Counted from the stretch's first letter, positions 36,371 to 46,277 are shown. The stretch is 64,000 nucleotides of DNA from Pseudomonadota bacterium (GCA_018241695.1 JAFEDH010000007.1:52906-116905), one strand, 5' to 3'. The notes: generated by a model from the letters alone, not told the origin. A program made the numbers and translations.

Positions 36371-37764
36371 TCGCATCCCGATTGAATCTGCTGGTGGTCG
36401 AGGACGATGCCGCTTTGCTTGATGCATTGCTGATTACGCTGGAGACTGCCGGACACCGGGTGACCGGGGCGCCATCCGGTCCTCATGCGCTGCAACTGCT
36501 CGAGCGCAATGATTATCAGATGGTGATTTCAGACCTTCGCATGGAACCCATGGATGGCCTCCGGTTGCTGGCAGAAATCCGCGGCCTCAGGCCGGGGTTG
36601 CCGGTTTTGCTGATGACCGCTTTTGGCGATGTGGACAAGGCGGTTTTGGCCATGCGTGGTGGCGCATGTGATTTCATGCTCAAACCCTTCGAATCCAGGG
36701 ATCTGCTTGCCCAGATCGACCGCTATGCGGTAGTTCCCGCAGCCGAGGGTGTGGTGGCCGAAGACCGGCGTACCCGTGACCTTCTGCTGCTCGCCGCGCG
36801 CGTGGCCAGAACCGATGCCACGGTGCTCCTGACCGGAGAGTCGGGAACCGGGAAGGAGGTCCTGGCCCGCTATATCCATGATCAGTCCTTGCGCGGTCGC
36901 GGTCCCTTTGTCGCGATCAATTGTGCCGCGATCCCTGAAAACCTTCTGGAGGCCACATTTTTCGGTCACGAAAAGGGTGCCTTCACCGGCGCGCAGAGCG
37001 CGCAGCCAGGCAAGTTCGAGCAGGCTGACGGCGGCACCCTGCTGCTGGATGAAATATCGGAAATGCCCCTGGCCCTGCAGGCCAAATTGCTGCGGGTATT
37101 GCAGGAGCGAGAGGTGGAGCGGGTCGGTGGTCGCAAGCCGGTTGCCGTGGATATTCGGGTACTGGCAACCTCCAACCGCAATATGGCCGAGGAAGTGAGG
37201 CAGGGACGGTTCCGCCAGGATCTTTACTATCGGCTCAATGTATTCCCGCTGGAAATACCGCCTTTGCGCGACCGGCAGGCCGACATCGTGGCCCTGGCAC
37301 GCTACCATCTGCAGCGTCAGACGCAGATGCAGGGGGGTGAAGCGGATCTGGCCCCTGCCACGGCGGCAAGTCTTGCCGCCTATTCCTGGCCTGGCAATGT
37401 GCGGGAGCTGGAAAATGTCATCCAGCGGGCGCTGATTCTGGCCAATGGTGGCCCGATCAAGCCTGAGCATTTGCTGCTCGGCCACGCAACCGGTGTGGAA
37501 ACGACTACTGTATCGTCAAGGGTCACGGATACTTCAATACTCGCTGAACGTTCTGTGCAGGGAAATGATGTAGCACTGCCAGAGCCCATATCTGCCGGTG
37601 CTGCGGTGAACATGCGGGATCTCGAGCGTCAGCATATTCTCGATACCCTGATCCAGGTGGGCGGTTCACGCAGACGCGCGGTGGAAATACTCGGCATCTC
37701 CGAAAGAACCCTGCGCTACAAGTTGGCTCAATACCGGCAGGAAGGGTATTGGAACGAAGGATGA
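36367..37764 (+). CDS. fleR: Sigma-54-dependent flagellar response regulator FleR (FlrC)
   Basis: 465 aa. The receiver domain (1-115) has VVEDDAALLDAL and the phosphate-accepting Asp56 in VISDLRMEPMDG. The AAA+ domain has Walker A GESGTGKEVLAR, the sigma-54 contact loop GAFTGA, LLLDEISEMPLALQAKLLRVLQE and the arginine-finger region. The Fis-type DNA-binding helix pair (about 415-460) has LERQHILDTLIQVGGSRRRAVEILGISERTLRYKL. It activates sigma-54 class genes for hook, basal body and junction proteins. The coding sequence near its 3-prime part contains a perfect copy of the CGGCAA-N3-TTGCCG motif. Confidence 0.94.
   Translation: MIASRLNLLVVEDDAALLDALLITLETAGHRVTGAPSGPHALQLLERNDYQMVISDLRMEPMDGLRLLAEIRGLRPGLPVLLMTAFGDVDKAVLAMRGGACDFMLKPFESRDLLAQIDRYAVVPAAEGVVAEDRRTRDLLLLAARVARTDATVLLTGESGTGKEVLARYIHDQSLRGRGPFVAINCAAIPENLLEATFFGHEKGAFTGAQSAQPGKFEQADGGTLLLDEISEMPLALQAKLLRVLQEREVERVGGRKPVAVDIRVLATSNRNMAEEVRQGRFRQDLYYRLNVFPLEIPPLRDRQADIVALARYHLQRQTQMQGGEADLAPATAASLAAYSWPGNVRELENVIQRALILANGGPIKPEHLLLGHATGVETTTVSSRVTDTSILAERSVQGNDVALPEPISAGAAVNMRDLERQHILDTLIQVGGSRRRAVEILGISERTLRYKLAQYRQEGYWNEG
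37364..37378. promoter_or_regulatory. CGGCAA-GTC-TTGCCG palindrome inside fleR
   Basis: CGGCAAGTCTTGCCG, a perfect copy of the flagellar motif in coding sequence for Ala-Ala-Ser-Leu-Ala-Ala. It lies about 420 nt before the predicted fliE transcription start. Enhancers can act at that range, but coding constraint could also produce it, so function is less certain than for the intergenic copies. Confidence 0.4.
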
Positions 37765-37765
37765 C

Positions 37766-37781
37766 AGGCACGGGGTTTGCT
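37766..37781 (+). promoter_or_regulatory. Sigma-54 promoter for fliE
   Basis: AGGCACGGGGTTTGCT matches TGGCACG-N4-TTGCW at all but the first base, with GG and GC 10 nt apart. It starts directly after the fleR stop and predicts a start near 37792, 41 nt before fliE. Confidence 0.87.
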
Positions 37782-37832
37782 CCTACAATGGGAACGCTGG
37801 ATTGAGACAACCACAGCTTTGGCGGAATTATC

Positions 37833-38159
37833 ATGCCCATTGATACCCATAATCTGGAAGCCGTTCTTGCCGACTTGCGTGGCGCCACCTTGGCGGCACA
37901 GGGCAAAGCTTCAGGTACGACACCCGAGGCAGGGGATGCCGATTTTTCCCAGATCCTCAAGGGCGCGCTTGAACAGGTCAATCAGGCCCAGCAGAATGCC
38001 CACAAGATCACCGAAGATTTTGCTGCGGGAGAGGGCGACATGAACCTGCAGGATGTGATGATCAATCTGCAAAAGGCGAATCTGTCGTTTCAGCAGATGG
38101 TGCAGGTGCGTAACAAGCTGGTGACCGCATATCACGATGTTATGAACATGTCCGTTTGA
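37833..38159 (+). CDS. fliE: Flagellar MS-ring/rod junction protein FliE
   Basis: 108 aa. The C-terminal half is diagnostic: ITEDFAAGEGDMNLQDVMINLQKANLSFQQMVQVRNKLVTAYHDVMNMSV. FliE is the first rod subunit exported and joins the MS ring to the rod. It is transcribed alone from its sigma-54 promoter and ends at a strong terminator. Confidence 0.95.
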   Translation: MPIDTHNLEAVLADLRGATLAAQGKASGTTPEAGDADFSQILKGALEQVNQAQQNAHKITEDFAAGEGDMNLQDVMINLQKANLSFQQMVQVRNKLVTAYHDVMNMSV

Positions 38160-38180
38160 TCGCTGCGTTGTCATTCTTGT

Positions 38181-38210
38181 AAAACCCCGGCATGCCGGGG
38201 TTTTGTTTTT
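38181..38210 (+). terminator. Intrinsic terminator after fliE
   Basis: A perfect 24-bp palindrome (arms AAAACCCCGGCA and TGCCGGGGTTTT, 38181-38204) followed by GTTTTT. The stem is GC-rich and the thymine run is clear on the plus strand. It separates fleSR-fliE from the cyclase gene. Confidence 0.92.
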
Positions 38211-38231
38211 ATAGCGTCTATACTCGTGGTC

Positions 38232-39533
38232 ATGCCGAACGACACTGAGCCCTGTATCGATCCGGGGACGACTGATACCGAGGCTTCCTACGGCCGTTTT
38301 GTACCCCGCCAGTTTTTGCAGTTGCTGGGGCGCCCCAGTATTCTTGATGTCACTCTGGGCGATCACGTGGAGAAGGAGATGACCTTGCTCTTCTCCGATA
38401 TCCGTGGCTTTACCCTGTTGTCCGAGGCCATCCTTCCGGCAGAGAACTTCCGCTTCATCAATTCCTATCTGTCCACCATGGAGCCGGTGGTGGCACGCCA
38501 CAATGGCATCATCGACAAGTACATCGGTGACGGCATCATGGCCTTGTTCCCGGGGCGGGCGGATGATGGGGTACGTTCCGGAATCGATATGCTGCGTCGT
38601 CTGGTGGCCTATAACCAGGGGCGCTCCCGGGCGGGTTATGTACCGATCCGTATCGGTATCGGAATCAATACCGGTCTGGTAATGCTGGGAACGGTGGGTG
38701 GGCACAACCGGATGGAAAGCACGGTCATTGGTGATGCCGTGAATCTGGCCTCCCGCATGGAAGGCCACAGCAAGATCTATGGTGCCCCGCTGATCATCAG
38801 CGAGCATACCTATCATTCACTGGAAGACAAATCGGCGTACAGCATCCGTTTTCTGGATCGCATTCGAGTCAAGGGACGTTATCAGTCCCAGTCCATCTAC
38901 GAAGTGTTCGATGCCGATCCGGAGCCGCTGTGGCTGGCCAAGCAGGAAACCCGCAGCCAGTTTGACCGGGCGCTGGCCCTGTTCCACATGGGATACCCGG
39001 ATCAGGCGTTACCTTTTCTGAACGAGTGTCTTGAGGCCGCTCCGGATGACAAGCCTGCCCGGTTTTACCGGGATCGTTGCGAAAGTGCCCTGCAACAGGA
39101 GGTTGCGCTATCTTCCGATACGATTCAGGACATCCGCTGGCGGGACGAGTATGCGATCAATATCAGCGAGGTCGATTCCCAGCACCGGGAAATGCTGCGC
39201 ATGTTCGGGGAGCTGGCTGCTGTGGTGGATCAGGGCGAGAGGCGGGTCGATGCGGTACTCCAGCCGCTCACACTTTTTCTGACGGAGCACTTCGCCACCG
39301 AGGAAAATCTCATGCGGCGCTATGCCTATCCCTTCGCTGCGGAGCATGGCGCCCAGCATCACCATTTCATGGACAGCTATATGTCATTGTGTGATGAAAT
39401 CCGCCGGGCGGATCAGGATCGTATCCTTCTGCTTTTCAAGATCCGGCTGACCCTGGTGGATTGGCAGATCAACCACATCACCAAAAGCGACTACCACCTG
39501 GGCCATTTTCTGCTGCGGGCCGGTATCAACTGA
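38232..39533 (+). CDS. Class III adenylate/guanylate cyclase fused to a bacteriohemerythrin
   Basis: 433 aa from ATG 38232 (a GTG six bases earlier is possible; neither has a good ribosome site). The cyclase domain (about 20-215) has the first metal aspartate in LLFSDIRGFT, the second in DKYIGDGIMALF, and the catalytic VIGDAVNLASRME. A linker with a TPR-like helix pair (about 245-285) follows. The C-terminal hemerythrin (about 295-430) keeps all di-iron ligand motifs: DSQHREML, LTEHFATEENLM, EHGAQHHHF and INHITKSD. Oxygen or redox control of cAMP or cGMP synthesis is inferred. Its promoter is unclear; a TATACT lies just 7 nt upstream of the ATG, so a leaderless message is possible. Confidence 0.88.
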   Translation: MPNDTEPCIDPGTTDTEASYGRFVPRQFLQLLGRPSILDVTLGDHVEKEMTLLFSDIRGFTLLSEAILPAENFRFINSYLSTMEPVVARHNGIIDKYIGDGIMALFPGRADDGVRSGIDMLRRLVAYNQGRSRAGYVPIRIGIGINTGLVMLGTVGGHNRMESTVIGDAVNLASRMEGHSKIYGAPLIISEHTYHSLEDKSAYSIRFLDRIRVKGRYQSQSIYEVFDADPEPLWLAKQETRSQFDRALALFHMGYPDQALPFLNECLEAAPDDKPARFYRDRCESALQQEVALSSDTIQDIRWRDEYAINISEVDSQHREMLRMFGELAAVVDQGERRVDAVLQPLTLFLTEHFATEENLMRRYAYPFAAEHGAQHHHFMDSYMSLCDEIRRADQDRILLLFKIRLTLVDWQINHITKSDYHLGHFLLRAGIN

Positions 39534-39558
39534 CAGCCCGCAGCGAACAGCTTCCCTG

Positions 39559-41895
39559 CTAACGAAGGGTGGTTGGCTTGAGCTTGGCGGCAATCACCTG
39601 GCCCTTGCGGGCGCGCTGGCCGCGATGGGTATCCAGTGCTTTCCCCTCGATTGCCACCGACGTGATTTTGCCCCCGCGCCCCGTTCCTTCCACGGTCAGA
39701 CTGTTGCCGTAGTTCACACAGACGGCGACGAGTTCGTCGGATTTTTCCAGGTCGATGATCTTGTTGCCTCTTCCCTTGCTCATTTCGGGGATGTCGGCCA
39801 GGGGGAAAATCAGCAGTCGGGCGGCGGTGGAAATGGCGCAGAGCGTTGCGCCCTGCGTTGCTGCCGGAGCGAGAGGCAATTCTCCCTTGTCGAGAGACAT
39901 GAAGGCCTTGCCTGCCTTGTTGCGACCGACCAGATCGGCTGCCTTGGCGACAAAGCCGTAGCCGCCACTGCTGGCGAAAAGATATTTGCTTTCCGGGTCT
40001 GCCGAGAAGGCCTGCACCACCTTGCCACCGTCCTGCAGGTCGATCAGCGTGGTGATCGGCACACCATCGCCACGACCACCGGGCAGATCGGAAACCTTGA
40101 TGCTGTAGGCGCGGCCATTGCTGTCGATCAGCACCAGGGGCCAGACGGTGCGTGATTCGGCCACCAGGAAAGCGAAATCACCGGCCTTGTAGGTGATGGT
40201 ATCGGGCACGATGCCGTGGCCCTGACGCGCGCGCACCCAGCCATTGCGGGAAAGGATCACCGTTACCGGTTCGTCGGGCACCGAGATTTCCGTGGGGGCG
40301 GTGAAGGCTACGGCTTCAATCAGGGTGCGTCGTTCGTCACCGTATTGCCTGGCGTCGTCGCTGATTTCCTTGAGGATGAGCCGGGTCATTTCCTTGCGGT
40401 CATCGAGCAGGGTGCGCAGTTCGCCTTCCTCGATGCGCAGCTCGCCCAGTTCCTGTTCGATCCTGATACCTTCCAGGCGGGCCAGTTGGCGCAGGCGGAT
40501 TTCGAGAATGTCCTCGGCCTGTATCTCGGTGAGGTGGAACTTCCAGATCAGGTCCAGTTTGGGTTCGTCGGAATTGCGGATGACCTTGATCACCTCGTCG
40601 ATTCTGAGAAAGACCGTCATGCGGCCTTCGAGGATATGGATGCGCCGCGCTACCTCTGCCAGGCGATGGCGGGTGCGTCGTTCCACCGTGATGAAACGGA
40701 AGTCGATCCATTCGTGAATCACCTGCAGCAGGGATTTCTGCTGGGGCCGGCCGTCGCGGCCGATCATGGTGAAGTTGAGCGAGGTGCTCGATTCGAGGCT
40801 GGTGTGGGCCAGCAACACGGACATGAATTCGTCTTGCGTCAGGCGTGAGGATCGCGGTTCGAGGACGATGCGCACCGGTGCCTTTTCGTTGGATTCGTCA
40901 CGCACAGACTCAAGAACACCCAGCACCAGTTGCTTGAGATTCTTCTGTTCCTGGGAGACATCCTTTTTTCCGGCTCTGGGCTGGGGATTGGTCAGAGACT
41001 CGATTTCCGACAGCACCTGGGCGGTGGAAACGCCATGGGGCAACTCATTGACGATGACGCGCCATTGGCCACGAGCCAGTTCCTCGACGCGCCAGCGGGC
41101 GCGCAGGCGCAGGCTGCCACGGCCGCTGGCGTAGGCATCGCGGATATCCCCGGGTGAGGAAATCAGATGACCGCCACCGGGGAAGTCGGGGCCCGGCAGT
41201 ACGGCCATGACTTCTTCCAGCGCTGCTTCCGGCTTTTTGATCAGCAGTCGTGCGGCCTCCGCCACTTCACGCAGATTGTGTGCGGGAATTTCCGTCGCCA
41301 TGCCGACAGCAATCCCCGAGGCGCCATTGAGCAGCACAAAGGGCAGGCGCGCGGGCAGCAGTTGCGGCTCGGTGAAGGCGCCGTCGTAGTTGGGGACGAA
41401 ATCCACCGTGCCACGATCGATTTCCGACAGCAACAGGGCGGCGATGGGCGTCAGCCGGCATTCGGTGTAACGCATCGCCGCGGCTCCGTCACCATCGCGC
41501 GAGCCGAAGTTGCCCTGGCCATCCACTAGCGGGTAGCGCAGGCTGAAGTCTTGCGCTACCCGCACCATGGCATCGTATACGCTGGTATCGCCATGAGGGT
41601 GATATTTGCCGATCACATCACCTACCACCCGCGCCGATTTCACATGCTTGGCGGTGGCGGGCAGCCGCATTTCGTTCATGGCGTGGAGGATGCGACGTTG
41701 TACCGGCTTGAGTCCATCCTCCACCTGGGGCAGGGCGCGGCTTTTCACCACACTCATGGCGTAGGAGAGATAGGCGCGCTCGGCGTAGCGGTCGAGCGGC
41801 AAGGCGCTGCCGTCACCCAGGGGGGCGTCGAAGGGTGGTGCAGGAGGCGCCGGTGGCAGGCCGGCAGTGAACAGGTCGGGGGTGTCGGTACTCAT
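39559..41895 (-). CDS. parC: DNA topoisomerase IV subunit A (ParC)
   Basis: 778 aa from ATG 41895, sharing one base with the parE stop (TGATG). Catalytic tyrosine motif RYTECRL. The quinolone-resistance region reads [19 protein letters not shown], with Thr and Asp where E. coli ParC has Ser80 and Glu84. The C-terminal beta-propeller repeats include [21 protein letters not shown]. ParC is preferred over GyrA because no GyrA-box (QRRGGKG) is seen and the length and pairing with parE fit. It decatenates sister chromosomes. Confidence 0.94.
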   Translation of the reverse strand: MSTDTPDLFTAGLPPAPPAPPFDAPLGDGSALPLDRYAERAYLSYAMSVVKSRALPQVEDGLKPVQRRILHAMNEMRLPATAKHVKSARVVGDVIGKYHPHGDTSVYDAMVRVAQDFSLRYPLVDGQGNFGSRDGDGAAAMRYTECRLTPIAALLLSEIDRGTVDFVPNYDGAFTEPQLLPARLPFVLLNGASGIAVGMATEIPAHNLREVAEAARLLIKKPEAALEEVMAVLPGPDFPGGGHLISSPGDIRDAYASGRGSLRLRARWRVEELARGQWRVIVNELPHGVSTAQVLSEIESLTNPQPRAGKKDVSQEQKNLKQLVLGVLESVRDESNEKAPVRIVLEPRSSRLTQDEFMSVLLAHTSLESSTSLNFTMIGRDGRPQQKSLLQVIHEWIDFRFITVERRTRHRLAEVARRIHILEGRMTVFLRIDEVIKVIRNSDEPKLDLIWKFHLTEIQAEDILEIRLRQLARLEGIRIEQELGELRIEEGELRTLLDDRKEMTRLILKEISDDARQYGDERRTLIEAVAFTAPTEISVPDEPVTVILSRNGWVRARQGHGIVPDTITYKAGDFAFLVAESRTVWPLVLIDSNGRAYSIKVSDLPGGRGDGVPITTLIDLQDGGKVVQAFSADPESKYLFASSGGYGFVAKAADLVGRNKAGKAFMSLDKGELPLAPAATQGATLCAISTAARLLIFPLADIPEMSKGRGNKIIDLEKSDELVAVCVNYGNSLTVEGTGRGGKITSVAIEGKALDTHRGQRARKGQVIAAKLKPTTLR

Positions 41896-43862
41896 CAGAT
41901 ATCGGCCTCCACGAGGTGGCCGTTGGCTTCCATCCATGCGCGGCGGCCGGCGGCTTCGCCCTTGCCCATGAGGAGGTGGAAAAGTTTCAGGGTGGTGTCA
42001 CGATCACCGCCTGCATGCAATACAGGCAGAACACGGCGGGTGGCCGGGTCCATGGCGGTTTCGCGTAGCTGCTCGGGGTTCATTTCACCGAGGCCCTTGA
42101 AGCGGCCGACTTCGATTCTGTCCGCGGCGATGCCTTCCTTCTCCAGGCGGTCGCGGATGGCATTGAGTTCACCATCGTCCAGCGCGTAGAGCCGGCGGGC
42201 AGGGCGTTTCTTGCCCGAAGCGGGTACGTCAATCCGGTAGAGCGGCGGCTGGGCGATATGCACGTGTCCGCCGTCGATCAAGGCCGGGAAGTGGCGGTAG
42301 AAGAGGGTCAGCAGCAGGGTCTGGATGTGGGCGCCGTCCACGTCGGCGTCGGACATGATCACCACCTTGCCGTAGCGCAGGTTGGAGAGGTTCGGCGTGT
42401 CGTCGGGACCGTGGGGGTCCACACCCAGGGCGACGGAGATGTCGTGGATCTCGGCATTGGCAAAAAGCCGACCCACTTCGATTTCCCAGGAATTGAGTAC
42501 CTTGCCGCGCAGGGGCAGAATGGCCTGGGTTTCCTTGTTGCGCGCCATCTTGGCCGAGCCGCCGGCAGAATCCCCTTCCACGAGGAAAAGCTCGTTTTCG
42601 ACGAGGTCGGTCGATTCGCAGTCGGAGAGCTTGCCCGGCAGCACGGCGACACCGGACTGCTTTTTCTTTTCCACTTTCTGCGCATTCTTCTGTCGCGCCA
42701 AAGCCTGCTTGATGGCCAGTTCGGCAATGGCACGGCCGGCATCCACATGCAGGTTGAGCCAGATCTCGAAGGGGTCGCGCACCTGGCTGGAGACCAGTTT
42801 CACCGCCTCGCGGGAATTGAGCTTTTCCTTCACCTGGCCCTGGAACTGGGGATCGAGCAGGCGGGCGGAGAGGACGAAACCCATGCGGCCACAGGCGTCT
42901 TCCTGCTGCAGCTTGACGCCTCGGGGCAGCAGGGCATGATGTTCGACGAAGGCCTTGATGGCGTCGAACACGCCTGCACGCAGGCCGGATTCGTGGGTGC
43001 CCCCGGCAACCGTGGGAATCAGGTTGACATAGGACTCGGACGAGACACCCTCGGGGAACCAGCCGATCGCCCATGCGGCACCCTCGCCGGGCGCGAAGTC
43101 GCTGTCGTTGGCATCGGCATATTTCTCCGCAGCATAGATGGGGCAGACGGCTTCTTGATCTCCGGCCAGTTCCTTCAGATAGCCGGCGAGTCCTTCGGGG
43201 TAACTCCATGCCTTGGTCAGAATGGCACCATCGGTCTGCTCGATATCCAGCGCTACCTTGACACCCGGCAGTAGCACAGCCTTGGAGCGTAGCAAGCGTT
43301 CCAGTTCACCGAGTGGTACCTTCGGGGTATCGAAATACTTGCCATCCGGCCAGACGCGGACCCGGGTTCCGGTCTGTTTGCCGCAACTGCCCAAATCCTC
43401 CAGCGGGCCGATATTGCTGCCGCCCTGACTGAATTCGATGCCCCAGATTCGGCCTTCGCGCCGGACCTCGACGGCGATACGGGTGGACAGCGCGTTGGTG
43501 ACGGATACGCCGACTCCATGAAGGCCGCCGGAGAAGGCATAGGCCGAGTTGCCACTTTTCTTGTCAAACTTGCCGCCGGCGTGCAACTGAGTGTAAGCCA
43601 GCACCACCACCGGGATTTTTTCTTCAGGATGGAGCCCGACGGGAATCCCGCGGCCGTCGTCGGTGACGGTTACCGAGCCATCCTGGTGCATGAGCACATG
43701 GATGTGCCTGGCATGGCCGGCCAGCGCTTCGTCGGCAGCGTTATCGATGACTTCCTGGATGATGTGGGCCGGCGAGTCGGTGCGGGTGTACATGCCCGGG
43801 CGTTCGCGCACCGGCTCGAGTCCTTTGAGGACGCGGAAGGAGGATTCGTCGTATTGGCTCAT
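41895..43862 (-). CDS. parE: DNA topoisomerase IV subunit B (ParE)
   Basis: 655 aa from ATG 43862, starting [49 protein letters not shown]. The GHKL ATPase motifs DDGRGIPVG and [15 protein letters not shown] are present. The TOPRIM domain has [33 protein letters not shown] and [17 protein letters not shown]. The length (about 650 aa) fits ParE rather than the longer GyrB. The 84 nt between it and the upstream brake gene hold a short CCGGG/CCCGG hairpin that may weakly terminate the flagellar block. Confidence 0.95.
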   Translation of the reverse strand: MSQYDESSFRVLKGLEPVRERPGMYTRTDSPAHIIQEVIDNAADEALAGHARHIHVLMHQDGSVTVTDDGRGIPVGLHPEEKIPVVVLAYTQLHAGGKFDKKSGNSAYAFSGGLHGVGVSVTNALSTRIAVEVRREGRIWGIEFSQGGSNIGPLEDLGSCGKQTGTRVRVWPDGKYFDTPKVPLGELERLLRSKAVLLPGVKVALDIEQTDGAILTKAWSYPEGLAGYLKELAGDQEAVCPIYAAEKYADANDSDFAPGEGAAWAIGWFPEGVSSESYVNLIPTVAGGTHESGLRAGVFDAIKAFVEHHALLPRGVKLQQEDACGRMGFVLSARLLDPQFQGQVKEKLNSREAVKLVSSQVRDPFEIWLNLHVDAGRAIAELAIKQALARQKNAQKVEKKKQSGVAVLPGKLSDCESTDLVENELFLVEGDSAGGSAKMARNKETQAILPLRGKVLNSWEIEVGRLFANAEIHDISVALGVDPHGPDDTPNLSNLRYGKVVIMSDADVDGAHIQTLLLTLFYRHFPALIDGGHVHIAQPPLYRIDVPASGKKRPARRLYALDDGELNAIRDRLEKEGIAADRIEVGRFKGLGEMNPEQLRETAMDPATRRVLPVLHAGGDRDTTLKLFHLLMGKGEAAGRRAWMEANGHLVEADI

Positions 43863-43946
43863 GGGGAACGAAGGTTGGCGCGAGAAAGCCCCGGGTCGAG
43901 CCCGGAACACAGGGGTTAAAGTCCGGAACCTCCCCGTTTCCCGGAG

Positions 43947-44765
43947 TCAGGCCAGGCCGGATTCACGCGCCTTGCGCTCGCGCTCGGTCTTGATGATATA
44001 GCGTTGAATCAGCGTGGTCATGGCGGGCGACAGGTTGACGAACTGGCAACCGGAGCGGTGCAGACGGACTCCGCTGCGCAGAGTCAGTTCGAAAACACTG
44101 CACACACGCAAGGGTGCGGACACCATGCCGATTTCCGGCAGATCGATGGAGCAATCGGGGAATTCCATGCCCGGCTGCAGCACCATGCCTTCGGGAGGGA
44201 CGACCATGGCGATTCCTCCGCCACTGATGTCCGCCACATTGACTGCCTGCTCATGGAGGAGGCCATCCTTCAGGGGAATCCTGATCACCGCGACCAGTGG
44301 CCGGGTGATCGGCATGGTCAGCCGGTAATACTCACGGCGCTGCAAGCGCAGCACGGCATCTGGCAGTGCGGCACGGAAGGCGGGGCGTCCTTCGTATTCG
44401 ATTTTTTCCAGGCCGCGCAGAATGAATTGAATCTTGACCTTTTCGAGGCTGGTGACACAGAACAGTTTGTCGGCTTCCACCACGCGGCGGTTGACTTCCA
44501 TGCTGGCACCATAATCCAGAATAATTGAGGTTTCGTCGACCGCAATCACGGCAGTGAGCAGAAGGTTGTCACCGAAAAAGACCGTCATCTGGCTGAGCTG
44601 CGCGATCAGTGCCCGGATCACGAAGAGAATTCCATGCTTCGAGTACAGCATGTACTGATCGTAGTCCGCCGGCTCCAGAAGTGTCTGGGCAGCGGGGAGG
44701 GACGGATCCGCACCTGCGGTGGTCGCCGCCGGTATGACGGGTGGTGTGGGGGCTGTGTCGTTCAT
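43947..44765 (-). CDS. ycgR: YcgR-type flagellar brake with PilZ domain
   Basis: 272 aa. The N-terminal YcgR domain (about 35-130) precedes a PilZ domain with the c-di-GMP motif RREYYRL (RxxxR) and VADISGGGIAMVV (the D/NxSxxG motif). YcgR-type proteins bind c-di-GMP and slow the motor by contacting FliG, FliM or MotA. It is the distal gene of the late flagellar block. Confidence 0.9.
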   Translation of the reverse strand: MNDTAPTPPVIPAATTAGADPSLPAAQTLLEPADYDQYMLYSKHGILFVIRALIAQLSQMTVFFGDNLLLTAVIAVDETSIILDYGASMEVNRRVVEADKLFCVTSLEKVKIQFILRGLEKIEYEGRPAFRAALPDAVLRLQRREYYRLTMPITRPLVAVIRIPLKDGLLHEQAVNVADISGGGIAMVVPPEGMVLQPGMEFPDCSIDLPEIGMVSAPLRVCSVFELTLRSGVRLHRSGCQFVNLSPAMTTLIQRYIIKTERERKARESGLA

Positions 44766-44824
44766 TGCCGGACAGAAGAAACGTCTGTCAGTCTAGCTGA
44801 TGTCGCCAGAGGCGGGGGGTACGA

Positions 44825-45109
44825 TTACAAAGGAATATCCAGATTGTCGACACGGTGAAGCCAGGCCAGCAGCTCGGCTATGGCAACATAAAGCTGGGGT
44901 GGAATCTGTTGGTCCAGATCAACCTGAAGCAAAAGAGTGACCAGTTCGGGGGATTCGTGTACGAACACGCCGTGTTCCCGTGCCCGGGCGATGATTTCGT
45001 CGGCTATCAGGCCGCGTCCCTTGGCGACAACCTTGGGGGCCGAATCCCCGGGCGCATATGCCAGGGCTACCGCAAGGGTGCGCTCGTTGGCCGTTTCGTC
45101 AGTCGCCAT
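44825..45109 (-). CDS. FlhB C-terminal-domain paralogue (FlhX/EscU-like)
   Basis: 94 aa. It matches the part of FlhB after the cleavage site: AVALAYAPGDSAPKVVAKGRGLIADEIIARAREHGVFVHESPELVTLLLQVDLDQQIPPQLYVAIAELLAWLH. It has no NPTH motif and no membrane part. Such FlhX proteins can partly replace the cleaved FlhB tail in other bacteria. It overlaps the FliK-like gene by 11 nt, so the pair may tune substrate switching. Confidence 0.88.
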   Translation of the reverse strand: MATDETANERTLAVALAYAPGDSAPKVVAKGRGLIADEIIARAREHGVFVHESPELVTLLLQVDLDQQIPPQLYVAIAELLAWLHRVDNLDIPL

Positions 45110-46277
45110 TGCGAACCTGCAATGACAGAACGGAAATGCCGGCTGCCGCCAGACTGTCAGTCAGTACGGGAATCTGGCTGCGCAGATCCTCTGCAGCCCG
45201 GGTATTGGCACCAGCCAGTGCGATCTGGAGGTTGTTGCCGCTTAAACGCAACTGCGCCTCGACTCTTCCCAGGTGGGGCAGAGTGACGGTGAGCCGGCTG
45301 GACCAGGCCGGGAGTTCCTCGGCTTCGTACGAGCGTTCCGGTGCATCGCGCTGGATTTCCCATTCCATCGACTGCTGCGGCCATGCCTCGCCATGCCAGA
45401 TCATCCGTTGTGTGGTGACGCTATCCAGCTGCTGCTGAACCAGGGGACGCAATTCCTCCGGAATCATATGGGGCTGGAGGGAGGTTGAAGGTGGGGTGCT
45501 TGTTGCAACAAGCCTGGCCTGGGGTTCCTGCTGCAGCGCCACGGCAGGCAATTTGCCCTGCACCCACTGGGCTTGATGGGATTCGTAGAACAGGCCGCTT
45601 TGTGTGACTGCCTGCATCAAATGAGGTGTCAGATCGGCCCCGGCCCGGGGAGGTTCTGTCAGCAGGGGGCGGCCACCATTGAGTGGTGCGGCCTCGGGAG
45701 AATCACCGGCAGCAACGAGCAGTTTTCCGATCAACTGGGCGGCCTGACTCAGGCTGGTGTATGGATAGCTGTCGGATTTTCCCGGTATGCCAAGCCGGTT
45801 GAGAATATTGGCGCTGACCACCGATTCCGATCGACCGGTGACGAGCATTTCCAGTTCTTCACCCATATTGACCGGATCGCTCAGGCGCAGCAGGAGGGGC
45901 TTGTCTCCCATCAGTGCCCGGAAAATATTGTCGGGTAGCGCCTGCTGAATAACGGCGGTGAAAGCATTTCCGGGTTTGAGCTCGGGAGGGGCTGCCAGCT
46001 GGGCCATGATGGCCTTGGCTGAGCGATCCATCACCACCAGTTCCAGGGTGTCGCCCGGGTTGGCAGCCTGGGGCAGGGCCAGTGTCACTTCCCTGCCCGC
46101 CACCAGGGCGCGATAGGTGCTGGATGGCAGCACTTGCAGGATGCGGGCGGAGAATGCCTGTCCTGGCTGCAAATCAAGCAGATCGGAGGGAAGGCCCTGA
46201 ATGGGAGAGATGGGTTGAAGCGGGCTGTCGAGCAGACTGCGGGCCTGAATACCCGCTTCGGGTGGAATCAAGACCAT
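45099..46277 (-). CDS. Second FliK-like hook-length control family protein
   Basis: 392 aa from ATG 46277 with a GGAGG site upstream. The N-terminal part has two related segments, LQPGQAFSARILQVLPSSTYRALVAGREVTLALP and LKPGNAFTAVIQQALPDNIFRALMGDKPLLLRL, a visible internal duplication. The C-terminal Flg_hook-like domain has WSSRLTVTLPHLGRVEAQLRLSGNNLQIALAGANTRAAEDLRSQIPVLTDSLAAAGI. It is distinct from fliK at 28700. Its role is not known, but coupling to the FlhB-tail gene suggests work at the export switch. Confidence 0.85.
   Translation of the reverse strand: MVLIPPEAGIQARSLLDSPLQPISPIQGLPSDLLDLQPGQAFSARILQVLPSSTYRALVAGREVTLALPQAANPGDTLELVVMDRSAKAIMAQLAAPPELKPGNAFTAVIQQALPDNIFRALMGDKPLLLRLSDPVNMGEELEMLVTGRSESVVSANILNRLGIPGKSDSYPYTSLSQAAQLIGKLLVAAGDSPEAAPLNGGRPLLTEPPRAGADLTPHLMQAVTQSGLFYESHQAQWVQGKLPAVALQQEPQARLVATSTPPSTSLQPHMIPEELRPLVQQQLDSVTTQRMIWHGEAWPQQSMEWEIQRDAPERSYEAEELPAWSSRLTVTLPHLGRVEAQLRLSGNNLQIALAGANTRAAEDLRSQIPVLTDSLAAAGISVLSLQVRNGD

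Noticed and set aside
45551..45568. Palindrome resembling CGGCAA/TTGCCG in the second FliK-like gene
   Set aside because: The spacer is too short (GGCAATTTGCC) and outer bases do not match; it is inside coding sequence with no promoter nearby.
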